Made by a program: the position numbers and the translations under genes | Part shown: piece after piece, positions 50,344-61,936 of the stretch | Numbering within the stretch: position 1 is the first letter of the stretch | Layout of the letters: each line of letters opens with the position of its first letter | Assembly (NCBI GenBank): GCA_037833965.1 | Contig: AP031357.1 | Coordinates: forward strand, 7,336,001-7,400,000 | DNA: 64,000 nucleotides | Direction of reading: 5' to 3' | DNA from: Marchantia polymorpha subsp. ruderalis | Lineage: Eukaryota > Streptophyta > Marchantiopsida > Marchantiales > Marchantiaceae | Notes under the pieces: generated by a model | Databases searched by the model: none | What the model was told of the DNA's origin: nothing | The model's input: the letters and a program-made list of their open reading frames with translations, nothing else

Positions 50344-53153
50344 TGTGGTAATACACTTTTTGTTTTTTTTGCAGAATTTAAACAATTTTAGAAAACAAGT
50401 ACCGAAGCAGTGTCTGTAGTTAGAAAAGGGTACGTTAATTAGAGTGGATTGAGGAGATCGTCACGAGGTCACGAAGAATCGCGAAGTCGGATGTACCAGC
50501 GCCAAATGTCTTCGGCGCCTTCGGCAAAAGCTCCTTTTCTGAGGTGTCTCTACTCACGCGCTTCCAGCGTTTAAGAAAGCTACGCTTCCGGCGCAGACAC
50601 CTCCGGAGGAGATTTTGCTAAAGACGTCAGAAGAACGGCACAGACCTCTGAAGGCTTCCGACCATGAGTGCGCCTTCGGCGATGCGCCGCTAGCGCGGAA
50701 AGGGAAACCTTCATAACGATTGGAATACACAGTAGTTCCAGTTGGTTGAAGTTGCATTGGAAAGAGCTCGGGACGCTCGTCCTAACGAGCCCAAGAGCGC
50801 CGGAGATGGATCAGGGACGAAGAAGTTATGAGCATCGGAAAACTCGTAGCCGGACATGCGCCGTTCGCGCTAGGGTTCACAGTCGGAAAGGACTCCCGTA
50901 CGCCTTCGGCGATGCGCCTTCGGCGGAATCACGCGCTCATGGGAGGAAATCAACTCAGAGTCGGAAGCACCTTTGGCGGCTGCGCAACGGAAGAAAAGCG
51001 CCGGCCAGATGTACGCCTCCGACGTGGCGCTGATAGGCGGATGCGCTGGCATGATTTGCGCTGGCATGATTTGCGCCGGCGGGATATGCGCCGTCAGCAA
51101 TAGACGAGGCAGAACAGACAAAACAAGTGGTACGAATACGCGCCGGCGTAATTTGCGCCGACTGGATGTGCGCCTCCAGCAAGGCGCCGACGGATAAGGA
51201 ACACGCCAGCGGCGACACGTCTCCGGTGATGGTCGGGTTAGGAAAAGACAACATAGCCGACGTATACACTACGGCGAACTCGAGTCCGGAAGACGGTGGC
51301 GGCGGGAGAATTCAACATTCACGCATGCGAATGCGCGCAGTGCGGAGACGTGAATTCGAGCATGCAAGAGCGAACCGTTAGGCCGTATAGCCGGCTGCGT
51401 AAATTATAACCACTTCCAAGATTACGCGCAAGGGCGGAGAGACCTGCAGTGAGAGGAGAGAGTGCGGAGACGAGTTGCGCAAGGATCTTGACAAACCTTG
51501 GAGAGAATTTGCGAGTAGCGAACTTGAGCGCAAGAAGAGAGAGTGATTGCAGTCAGTGCTGGAGCAGCCGACGCGCAGCGGCGATTGTGAGAGAGCGAGC
51601 GGAAGGGAGAACGTCTGTGTGTGCAGGAAACGCAATGTCGAAGGTCCCCCAGCTGCGAGTGTCTCCACTTAGAGTGCCGCGGATCGGTCTGCGCGCATTC
51701 CAAGATGTGCTGACAGGGCTGAAGCTCGATTTCCTCCTGTGGGGATGGAACTGGACATGTCTGGAGATGGTGCGCGAGTATCTGCAGGAGAGACACAAGC
51801 CCTCACGCGGATTCCGTCCACATCCAGAGAGGTGGGACATTTGTGACTGGGCGCAGGTGTTGGGCAGGTAAGCCGGCGAGGAAGGGTATCTCCTCTTCGA
51901 GGCCGATAGCGTGAAGGTGTCCAAGGACGAAGAAATCTCCTACAATGAGCTACAAAAAGTTGCCAGGCATCCCAAGAACGGTTTCCGGACGCGGGATTAC
52001 AAAGATCGATTGCGGAGAAATGTCGCGACTGCATTGCTGCAGATATTGCAGCCGACCAAGACCGCTTACATGCAAGATTGGCAAGGTAGAGATAGAGAGC
52101 GAGGCAGTCCGGCGCGCAGGAGGCGCAGCACCGGATCTGCAGAGTGCAGTAGCGTAGTTTGGTTTCGTGCAAGTGTTGCGAGTAGTAGATAGGATAGTGT
52201 AGTGTTAGTTAGGACCTTTGAGGGTATAAAGTAGATCAAGGCGTTTTGCCTTGGGACTCTTCCAGTTCCGGAAGTGCAGATCAGGAACTCACTTTCTTGG
52301 CGTGTTTGTGCATTTTGGTCCTGGCACCACGTAGAGAAGCTGCAGCATAGCGAAGTTACCGTATGTTGTAGTTGAAGGCCTTCGGCTGAATGTTCAGAGC
52401 TAGCACCCGGTTAGAGACTTGAGTAGTGCGGATCTGCACCTGCGGGTGATTTCTGATGCTCAGAGCCGGTTGCGAGTTAGAGACTTGAACAGTTCCCCCT
52501 TACTCCTTTTAGTGACATATCCTGATTGTACTCCTACGGGAAGTTTCCCCTGAATGCCAAAGTGAAGTTTTATTACTTCGTGTAAGCCTTGGTTTGCAAT
52601 TCAGGTTGTGTGTGTGTGTTATTGGATTGTGTCTCAGTTAAGTCCTCAGTCGGGCCTGTACCCCCTGCGGTTGGTGTGAGTCGAGGGTGACGTCCACGGC
52701 GTATGAAGGGGCTTCGTTCCGAAGTGGGAAGTCCAGTCCGGGTTCCCTACGCTAGTTCCTGGCGGAAGGGCAGTAAAAGCCGGAGTGGGAGTCACTACCT
52801 GCAGAACCTCTGAGTGAACTTTTGAGACACTTTCCCCCTGAAATCCGAAGCGGAGGTCCTGACCGACCTCCGAGTTGTGCTTTTGCCAGTTTCAGGTGTG
52901 TGTGTGTGTGTGTGTTGAGTGACTACGCTGTATTGTGCATCCTCCGAGCATCCTCCGAGTCGAGCATCCTCCTCCGAGTCGAGTCTCCGAGTTGAGCACT
53001 GCAGTATTTTTGGGAGTGATAGTCGCCTGAGAATTCAAACTCTACAAAAGTCTGTTAAACGTGACACTTTTTACTCTGTGTGTTGCCTCTGTCCCTATGG
53101 GTTCGATCTTTTTACCACCATACTGCAGTTATAGCCTTTGGTGGGTTATTACA
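50344..53153 (+). mobile_element. Family 2 solo LTR, short form, with CGCCG duplication
   Basis: Starts TGTGGTAATACAC and ends GGGTTATTACA. Perfect CGCCG target duplications flank it at 50339-50343 and 53154-53158. The U3 leader with structured block (about 50715-50832), the N-terminal part of the U3 gene (from about 51634) and the promoter-R-U5 end (TATA near 52226) are present. Much of the U3 gene middle is missing. It is a shorter form than 4547-9410, and the U3 gene is a fossil. Confidence 0.93.
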
Positions 53154-56100
53154 CGCCGGCACGGAACCACGCTACACTACACTCCGCGGAACCTGTGCTT
53201 CGCCTCCTGCGCGACGGACTGCCGCGCACTAACTCCCTACCTTGCCAGTCTTCTGCTCGACTACGCAGTCCCAAACGCTGCAACGCCGCGGACACCTCCG
53301 CCTCGAGGGTGGACATTGTATCCCGCGCCTTCGACAGAAAAGAGTCTAACTTCTTCGCCACCTTCCGCCGACTCCTACTGTCACTTGACAACAACCCGGC
53401 TGCACGAAGCTCCAACTCACGTAGTGTGAGTTTCTCCTGCGCCGCCACTTCCCAGTGGGCGTAGCCCTTGAGACAGTGGGCGACTCGCCTCGCCATCTCT
53501 TCCTTCGTGCGATCTGCTTCTCGTCTGCGATCGTCTTCAATTACTGCCAACTGCGATTCGGCCTCCGCACGCTGAGCTTTCAATTCCCCGCACTCCGACT
53601 GCAGCCTGCGGATCAACTCCTCATCCGCCTGTCGTGCGAGCTGACATTCCGCCAACAACCGCGTCTGTCGCACGAGCTCCTATGACAGAATCTGATTCTG
53701 AGTCTTCTCAGAAATCAATTCCTCCGTGGTCTTCACCACATCCCTGGTGAGCTCTTCCAATCTCGCCTTCTTCAATGTGTCGTAGTGGGTGTGCGTCTTC
53801 CGCACGAGATTATACTGTCCCCACAAACAGTCATGCTTCTCCCGCAAATCCTTCAGCTCCCGGTCCACCCTAGCTAGTAGCTTGCTGGTGTGGACTTTAG
53901 TGCGAGTCCGCCTGCGCACTAATTCGATGTAGGACCCCGGCTGGAGTGGATCGGCGTATTTATCAAATTTGCGATCCAAGTACTTTAGCAGAGGTAGTAC
54001 CTGCTCAGAGAGCGCCGCCGCCGGCGCTCCAACAATCTCCTCCTCCTCCTCCTCGGTATCTCCGGATCCCGACATTGCTTCTGTGGAGCCTCCGTCGTCA
54101 TCATCCGAGGGAAGGATTTCGGTCGCCATTGATTGCGTTGGCGACTGACCCGAGTGGGGCTGCGAGTTGTCTACCGGTGCTGCCTCCGAAGGCACTCCTG
54201 CGGCTTCGCTGCTCACCGCTAAAATGTCCAAGGCGGTGGGTGAATGTGGTCGTGCTACATCCCCATCATCCGCCTGTCGATCGTCGACTGTATCCTCTTC
54301 GCCGCCGACGTCCGCCGCCGAAGGCGATCGAGCGGAATGTGTCTGCGCGGGGTGTAATTGCGCATCGCGCACCCGAATTTCGTCCCGCTGACAGACAATC
54401 CGCTCCTCCGTTAGGTCCTGCTCCCTGGATCGGTCCTGCGCGAGGGCTGCGTCTGGCCTGTGCGTAGGCGCAAATACCGGCGGCTTGTCCGCCGCAGGCG
54501 CAGCGCCGAAGGCGACAGAGCCGGAGGCCGCTCGCCCGATGTCCCTGGCCCCGAAGGCCCTACCGCCGAAGGCGCATCTACCGGCGGATTACCCGCCGAA
54601 GGTGCGGTCTCCGCACGCTCCCTACTCAAAACTCGCTGACCCGAAGGTCCTGGCGCCGAAGGCGCGTTGTACGCCGGAGGGTCTGGTCCCGAAAGCCCTT
54701 GACCCGAAGGCGGATCTTCCGCCGGCTCCTTCCCCTTTCTATGTTGTATCGGGGGTGAATCTTGCCTGTGCGTAGGCGACCTGTGCGTAGGCGGAGGTCC
54801 ACGTCCGGGTGAGGTCGCCTTTCGGCTGAAGCTCGCCTGTGCGTAGGCGGAACACTCGTCCGCAACGCACGTGGTATCTCCGGAGGCCCTTGGCCCAAAG
54901 GCCGCCTCTCGTCCGTCGGAGGTGTAGTGTGGTCCGTCGCTCCTGCAGACGTCCGCGCTCCCTCGTTTCTCTCCGGCGACGCACTTCCCTTCTCCGTGGC
55001 AATCGTCGCCGTGTCCGCGCTGCTGGCTGGTAACACAAGCCTGCGCGCCTTCTGCTTCGGCCGGCTGCACACTTCGTGCAGTGGCCGCTTTCGTATGGGA
55101 GCAGTGGTTTCTCGATGCTGCTCCTCCTCGGACTCCTCTCTCCATCGACGCTTCCGCGGCACTCTTGCTGCGGGTGTGCTTCTTCCCTCGTCTCTCCGTG
55201 TCGGCGGAGTAGAAGCTGGTGAATCCTCTGCGTCTGTGTCGACCTCGTTATCCCGCACATACTTCCCGGGGTGGTTGACGGACAATGGCGGAAAGCGAGC
55301 GAGCTCCGCCGCGGTCAAACAATTTCTCTGCCGATAGAAATTGATCAAGAAAGGGGAGAGGTGATTGAGAGTTCCCCCCTTCTCCTCGAATGCATGCTGT
55401 CGCATCACTCTATGCAGGATGCTCGCCCAGTGAATTGGAGCTCCCTCGATGATGAGCTCCACAAAAGAAACCTACCACAAGGTGATGTAGCAGGCGCGGT
55501 GTGGCTGCAGCAGCGCCGCCGCTAAAGTTCGGCGGAAGCGATCTTTGTAGTCGCGGGTCTTGTACCCATTCTTGGTAGACCTCTCCCGCTTGAACAATTC
55601 CACAAATTGCGCCTCGTCTTGCTTCGACATCTTGACGCTCTCACTATCAAAGAGAAGGTGCCCTTCGATGCCGGCACACCTTCCCAATGCCTGCGCCCAA
55701 TCTTGGACGGTCCACCGATCGACATGCGGACGCAATCCGCGCGTAGGTGGTCGCTGTGGTTCTAGCCATTCACCCACCATGTCCACGCAAATGTAATTCC
55801 ATGCCCACAGCAAGAAATCGAGCTTTCTTGCAATCAGCCGTTCCTCGTAGGCACGCAACCCGTTCTGTGGAAGCCGGAGCGGCAGCATCCGCAATCGGTT
55901 CAGCTTCGACATTGCGTTCTTGAAATTAGATTGCCCGCTAGCTATCTTTCTGCTCCGCTCGATCTCCTTGCTCCCTCTGCAAACTCTAACCTCACTCAAT
56001 TCCAAATCGCGCGCACCCAATTCTCTCTCAATCAACAAGTAATCTTCCGCGCGGCGATGTCTGGACTGTCTAGCAGCTAGCAGGTGGACGCGCGCAGCTC

Positions 56101-57344
56101 GCACTAGAAAATGAAATCGCGAATTCAAGAATGGGGCGCTCTCCGTCTCCCGGTCGAAGGTCATGGTCGGCTCTTGGTCGTGAGGGTCGAATCACTTGAT
56201 GGCCGCGCCGGCTCTACGCTAAAACGGTCTCCGCTCTCACGCGCGGCTTCACGCTCCGCCGACGCCGATTTAACTCACACGCTCGAATTGGCAAATTTGA
56301 ACTCCGCGAGCGTACTACGCCGTGGACATGGGTGCGCAGCGCCAAAGGCGGATTTTCCGCCTTGCGCGCTACACTCGTTCGTACCGCTCCTCGGCCAATC
56401 CCCCTCCTGTCGAAGGTAATCGTCCGCGCATCGGACAAAAGTTGAGCCCCCTTCTGCGTAGGCGGAATCCCCGGCGGAATCTCCGCCAGCGCGGAACTTC
56501 ATCCGCCTGTGCGTAGGCGCTTGCCTGCGCGTAGGCGAATTCCGTCTGCGCTGCTGCGCTGGCGCGGAAGGCGTTGACCGCGGTCAACAGGCTCCGTCCA
56601 GTCTGTCCATTTCTTGTCTCTTCGTCGGCGTTCTCTCCGCCGCAACTCTGTCCGGCCGAAGGCGCATCCATCCGTTCCGTCCGTACAGTCCGTACGGTCC
56701 GTACGGATTTTACTACTCCGGTGGTCCCTCGCCCGTCCGCGCTGCTGCGTTGGCGCGGAAGGCGCCGTACAATTTCTAACCCCGAAGGCGCATTTCTAGG
56801 GCCGAAGGCGGATTTCCCGCCGACGCCGAAGCGCCTGTGTGTAGGCAAACTTTGCGCCTACGTCAAAACCCTATTTCGCCTACGCGTAGGCAAACTGCCT
56901 TCGTCCGCGCATAGGACAAAACTTTCCTCGCCTACGCGTAGGCGAGAAGCTGAGTATCTTGTGACCTTCATAACTCCCGGAGTCTTCATCCGTTTGCGGC
57001 GTTCTTGGGCTCGTTGGAATCAGCACATCAAGCTCTTTCCAACAAGACCCTAACCAAGTCAAGGCGTTTGGGGATTGACCCAATTCTAAAGGATTCCTCT
57101 AGCGCCACAGGCGGATTTTGCGCCTTGCGCCGAAGGGGTTATACCTTCAGAGCCCGAATGGAGGGTGGGGTTCGTCCCCGACGTTGCACCCCACTCCTGG
57201 ATTCTACGAGTTCTCTTGAGAATCTTTGCGATCTGCAGATTTCACTCAGTTTTGGTGCACCGAAGGCTATTTAGACTGCTGCCGCGGTACAATTTTCCAA
57301 AAATGTTTTAATTTCCTCCAAAATACCAAAAGTGGGGTACCACA
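53154..57344 (-). mobile_element. Family 1 LTR, reverse, right boundary of the 47-kb insertion
   Basis: Continuation of 49784-50343. On the minus strand it runs from the LTR start (57344) through the leader with structured block (about 56955-57080) and the U3 gene (ATG about 56164 to about 53165) to the CGCCG duplication. The U3 gene is broken several times. AGGCG at 57345-57349 follows, matching 10239-10243. Confidence 0.88.
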
Positions 57345-58366
57345 AGGCGTGTAGCGTAGTGCAGTTTAGTGTTAGTTAGGACTTAGAAGGTATAAAGTAG
57401 TTCAAGGCGTCTTGCCTTGGGATCTTTCCCAACATTAGAAATGCAGATCAGGAACTCATTTTCTCTGCGTGTTTGTGTCCTTAGTTCTATCACCATGCAA
57501 GAGGAGCTACACCTTAGCGATCCGCATCGTGTAGCTGAAGGCCTTCGGCCAAATGTTTAGAGCTAGTCCATTGGTTAGAGACTTGAGTAGTTCGAATCTA
57601 CACCCGCGGATGATCTCCGATGCTTAGAGCCAGCGACGAGTTAGATACTTGAATAGTTTTGCCCCTACACTTTCGAGTGATTGTTCCTGATTGTACTCCT
57701 TCAGGATTTTTCCCCTGAATGCCAAAGTGAAGTTTTACTACTTCGTGTAAGCCTTGGTTGTAAATTCAGGTTACGCTGCAGCAGGTGACTTCAGGGTAAC
57801 CCGTGTAGTATTTCTGGGAATGACAAGTGCCTGAGAATTCAAACTCTTCAATAGACTGTTATGGTGTGTTACTGGAATGTTTCTCAGTGAGTACTTCTGT
57901 GCGGACCTGTGTTCTCTGCGCGTTTTGTGAGTTGAAAGTGTTGTTCACCGCGTATGGGTGACTTTGATCTGAAGTAGGAAGTCGAAATCGAGTTCCCTAC
58001 GCGTGCAGCAAGCTAGTGGAAGGGTTGTAAAAGCCGAAGTTGGGAGTCACTACCCGCAGCTTCGCTGAGTGTACTCTTGAGAGACCTTCCCCCTGAAATC
58101 TTGAGTAGAGGTCCTAACGGATCTCTTGGTTGTGTTTCTGTAGTTTCAGGTGTGTGTGTGTGTGTGTGTTACGCTGCACTGGGCGATCTCCGAGTGAGCT
58201 CCGAGTGGACACTTGCAGTATTTCTGGGAGTGACAGTTGCCTGAGAATTCAAACTCTTCAATAGTCTGTTAAACGTGACACTTTGTACCATGTGTGTTCC
58301 TCTGTCCCTGTGGGTTCGACCTTTCTACCACTATATTGCAGTTTTAGCCTTTAGTGGGTTATTACA
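57345..58366 (+). mobile_element. R-U5 end of the outermost family 1 LTR
   Basis: It resumes the forward family 1 LTR that was interrupted at 10243, with the TATA box near 57390, CAAGGC-GTCTT-GCCTTG, (GT)n at about 58148-58168 and the LTR end GGGTTATTACA at 58366. Unrelated AT-rich DNA follows, so this is the outer edge of the whole nest. Confidence 0.85.
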
Positions 58367-59561
58367 TACCAAGACATGGCCGCATTGCCGAGCTGTCTGC
58401 ACCTTCGAGTTGCCAAGACGTGGCTACGCTGAAGCCTTTTACTTATTTTTCCATATTTTGATGATGACTGCAGCCATGACAGAATCATGGAACATGGAAA
58501 AAAATGACCACAAGTAATAATGCTACTTACATGTCTCATAAATCATTTTTGAAGCACTTAAAAATCAGTCCATTTGGGTAATTTTATGGCTAGATCGGAA
58601 GTTATTGATAATTTATCTAGGTATTTATATTACTAACTGTATACTTAAGCAAGTGTAGATAAATGTAAAAAGTAAGAGGAAAATCATTATCTATTTCATA
58701 AAACTTTTCACTTTATATTATTGATTCTTATCGTACGTATCACCTTTTAAATGAAAGTTTGATGACACAGCTGATATAATTAAGCATTTTGATTTGAACT
58801 AGTTTTTATACGAATTCATTTACAAATAAAATATGAAAAATAAAACAGTATAAAATTTTTGAAATAAACAACCTCCGAAGTGCTTCTGGATGTATTCAAA
58901 TGCAGAATCTGAGAATATGATAGTTCACTTAATTGAAGATGATTTAATAAAATGATAGTAAATAGCAGATAACATATCTAGAATGAAATGTGAGATGCAG
59001 TCTTATCAATCGTTGAAGAAAGCAGTATTTCACAAGTGAGAGTAGCTCCCCAAAACTACTATTGTACAAAAATAAATGTTTATTACTTACAAGTTTTCTG
59101 TATTAAAAAATATTACTGCTAGATCATCTAGAATTGAGCATCCATAATTTTTTTGGCATTATTTGATGTTTATGGAGGACCATATATCCAAATTTTCACT
59201 CTTATGAACTTCTGAATGAATAAGAGTAGATTATTTTATATCAAATTCTTTTCAAATCATTTCATTAAAAAAATCTATATTTTATTTGTTTGGTAATCAG
59301 TGTAGATACATCAAGGAAAAATCTGATGAAAATAGCTTTTGTTCTTAAAGGAATCATCATGATGAAAAAAAAATGAGATAATATACTAATAAATATATAA
59401 TATCGAATATAATATAAATATATAGTGTAAGAGAAATTATACTTTTGAAAAATGAATTATATTATATCATTTTACTAGTGATTTTTAATGAAGTTTGCAA
59501 CAAATGTTTGCAACTTGCAAACAATCAAACTTGTTATTAATCAAATTAACAAGTTGCAAAC
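58367..59561. other. AT-rich unassigned host-like DNA
   Basis: After ~90 bp of mixed composition holding a short direct repeat CCAAGACRTGGC (about 58370 and 58420), the sequence becomes strongly AT-rich with no credible gene. A 12-bp inverted repeat GTTTGCAACTTG / CAAGTTGCAAAC (59506-59517 and 59550-59561) lies at the right end, directly before the family 3 LTR. I see nothing else recognisable. Confidence 0.7.
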
Positions 59562-59782
59562 TGTGGTAACCCACTTTTTGTTTTTCGCCGGAACTAAAAC
59601 ATTTTTGATTAGTAAGTACCGTGGTAGCAGCTGTAAATAGTAATCGGTACACAAAGCCAGAGTAAAAAGAGGATCGAGGACAGTCGAGGGGTTTTGGGCT
59701 TAGGCCACAGTGGAACGCTTGGAATGGAACGGGCGGTTCACGCTGCAGGACTCGCTTCGAGCACCTACGGCGGTAGATCACT

Positions 59783-59901
59783 CATAACTTCCTCAATTCT
59801 TAACGCCTTGAGTTACTTAGGGTCTCGTTGGAAAGAGCTCGACGCGCTTGTTCTAACGAGCCCAAGAACGCCTAGAACGGATGAGGACTCAGGGAGTTGT
59901 G
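59783..59901 (+). promoter_or_regulatory. Structured U3 block, family 3, copy 1
   Basis: The outer stem is CATAACT (59783-59789) with AGTTGTG (59895-59901, one G-T pair). The main hairpin is CTCGTTGGAAAGAGC (59824-59838), loop TCGACGC, and GCTTGTTCTAACGAG (59846-59860). CCCAAGAACG follows, as in the other families. Confidence 0.6.
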
Positions 59902-60012
59902 ACTGTCGGAAGATGCGAAGGAGAACGCCTACGGATAGGCGGAAGGAGTCCGTCGTCGGCAGAATATCCACCTTCGGCTTTGGATGTTCGCCTTCCGCGA
60001 CGGACGTCTTCG

Positions 60013-60350
60013 GGTCAACTTCAAGTCGGCAAACTCGGAGTCGGAGAACTCGGGGTCGGCGAACTCGAGGTCGGAGAACTCGGAGGTGGCAAACTTGAGG
60101 TCGGCGAACTCGAGGTCAAAGAACTTCAAGTCGGCAAACTCGGAGTCGGCAAACTTGAGGTCGGCGAACTCGAGGTCAAAGAACTTCAAGTCAGCAAACT
60201 CGGAGTCGGCAAACTTGAGGTCGGCGAACTCGAGGTCGGCGAACTTCAAGTCGGAGAACTCGAGGTCGGAGAACTTGAGGTCGGCGAACTCGAGGTCGGC
60301 GAACTTCAAGTCGGAAAACTCGAGGTCGGAGAACTTGGAGTCGGCGAAAC
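60013..60350 (+). repeat. Tandem array of a ~15-bp repeat
   Basis: About 22 degenerate units of the type GTCGGCGAACTCGAG or GTCGGCAAACTTCAA. Because the unit is 15 bp, all frames give five-residue periodic peptides (for example GELEV on plus, FADLE on minus). No start or domain context supports a real protein. Confidence 0.85.
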
Positions 60351-60423
60351 ATCGTGTGGGCGCCTTCGGCGATAACAGATAACAAGCCTTCGACAGTGTG
60401 CCTTCGGCCAAGGATAAAACCGG

Positions 60424-60542
60424 CATAACTCTTTCAACTCGTAACGGTTTGACTCAGTTAGGGTCTCGTTAGAAAGAGCTCAACGCGCTCGTTCCAACGA
60501 GCCCAAGAACTCTTGAAACGGATCAAGGATCTGTGAGTTATG
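60424..60542 (+). promoter_or_regulatory. Structured U3 block, family 3, copy 2
   Basis: The outer stem is CATAACT (60424-60430) with AGTTATG (60536-60542). The hairpin is CTCGTTAGAAAGAGC (60465-60479), loop TCAACGC, GCTCGTTCCAACGAG (60487-60501). With the second array it forms a repeat of the [block + array] unit. Confidence 0.6.
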
Positions 60543-60610
60543 GGTGTCGGGAGTGACTGTTACAAATAGGCAAAGGTGCGGAAGTGCGTCTTCGGCGGTC
60601 AACGCCTTCG

Positions 60611-60706
60611 GACAACTCGGAGTCGGCGAACTTGAGGTCGGCGAACTCGAGGTCGGCGAACTTCAAGTCGGCAAACTCAGAGTCGGCGAACTCGAGGTCG
60701 GCAAAC
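60611..60706 (+). repeat. Second, shorter array of the 15-bp repeat
   Basis: About six units of the same sequence as 60013-60350, following the second structured block. Confidence 0.8.
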
Positions 60707-61006
60707 CGGATGCGGTTCAGAGATCTTGCGGAGTCCATATCTTTGCGATGGACGGTCGGATGGATCTGAAATTTGGTGGGGCCGTTGATCTCAGTCGGCC
60801 ACGCATGCCTGCAAATATTCAGCCTCAGATCTCGGATGTAAAGACGCTGGCGGCTCTATACAGTAGGCTTAGGATTCAAATTTAGGGTTAGGGTTAGATT
60901 TAGGTTGTAAGTTAGAGGGGAAGGTAGCCGCCGACTCCTCAGGTGTACGATCTGTTGCGGCTCGCACCCTAGCGGGTAGCGTAGTGTTAGTTAGGACCTT
61001 AGAGAG

Positions 61007-61035
61007 TATAAAGTAGTTCAAGGCGTTTTGCCCTG
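61007..61035 (+). promoter_or_regulatory. Family 3 LTR promoter
   Basis: TATAAAGTA at 61007 with CAAGGC-GTTTT-GCCCTG (61019-61035) at the same 12-base spacing as in families 1 and 2. One arm base is imperfect. Confidence 0.65.
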
Positions 61036-61936
61036 GGACTCTTCCAGTTTCGGAAGTGCAGATCAGGAACTCACTTTCTTGGCGTGTTTGTGCATTTTGG
61101 TCCTGGCACCACGTAGAGAAGCTGCAGCATAGCGAAGTTACCGTATGTTGTAGTTGAAGGCCTTCGGCCGAATGTTCAGAGCTAGTACCCGGTTAGAGAC
61201 TTGAGTAGTGCGGATCTGCACCTGCGGGTGATTTCTGATGCTCAGAGCCGGCTACGAGTTAGATACTTGAACAGTTCCCCCTTACTCCTTCGAGTGACAT
61301 ATCCTGATTGTACTCCTACGGGAAGTTTCCCCTGAATGCCAATGTGAAGTTTTATTACTTCGTGTAAACCTTGGTTTGTAATTCAGGTTGTGTGTGTGTT
61401 ACTGGATCGTGTCTCAGTTAAGTTCTCAGTCGGGTCTGCACTCCCTGCGTTTGGTGTGATAGTCGAGGGTGACGTCCACGGCGTATGAAGAGGCTTCGTT
61501 CCGAAGTGGGAAGTCCAGTCCGGGTACCCTCCGCTAGTTCCTGGCGGAAGGGCAGTAAAAGCCGGAGTGGGAGGCACTACCTGCAGAACCTCTGAGTGAA
61601 CTTTTGAGACACTTTCCTCCTGAAATCCGAAGCGGAGGTCCTGACCGACCTCCGAGTTGTGCTTTTGCCAGTTTTCAGGTGTGTGTGTGTGTGTGTGTGT
61701 TGAGTGACCACGCTGTACCGTGCATCCTCCGAGCATCCTCCGAGTCGAGATCCTCCTCCGAGTCGAGCCTCCGAGTCGAGCACTGCAGTATTTCTGGGAG
61801 TGACAGTCGCCTAGAATTCAAACTCTACAAAAGTCTGTTAAAACGTGACATTTTTACTCTGTGTGTTGCCTCTGTCCCTGTGGGTTCGATCTTTTTACCA
61901 CCATACTGCAGTTTTAGCCTTTGGTGGGTTATTACA

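Larger units (their letters stand above)
59562..61936 (+). mobile_element. Family 3 solo LTR (2375 bp) with CAAAC duplication
   Basis: Starts TGTGGTAACCCAC and ends GGGTTATTACA. CAAAC flanks it at 59557-59561 and 61937-61941. The U3 is unrelated to families 1 and 2 except for the structured block (present twice), and it lacks the U3 gene. It holds two arrays of a ~15-bp repeat and a short telomere-like stretch TTTAGGGTTAGGGTTAG at 60881. From about 60977 the promoter and R-U5 are very close to family 2. This is a chimeric or module-swapped LTR. No internal region is present. Confidence 0.92.

Noticed and set aside
58275-58517. 80-codon frame spanning the LTR end and host DNA
   Set aside because: It runs across the LTR/host border, has no recognisable domain, and the host part is ordinary AT-rich sequence.
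60013-60350. Array that could be taken for a CRISPR
   Set aside because: Units are contiguous, degenerate and about 15 bp, with no unique spacers, and lie in a plant-type LTR.
59929-60426. Minus-strand frame of FADLE/FSDLK units resembling a pentapeptide-repeat protein
   Set aside because: Any 15-bp tandem repeat gives a five-residue repeat in all frames. The plus strand is equally open, and there is no start context or flanking domain.
60881-60905. TTTAGGG-like telomere repeat
   Set aside because: Only two to three imperfect units inside the family 3 U3, too short to be a telomere or a meaningful interstitial tract.
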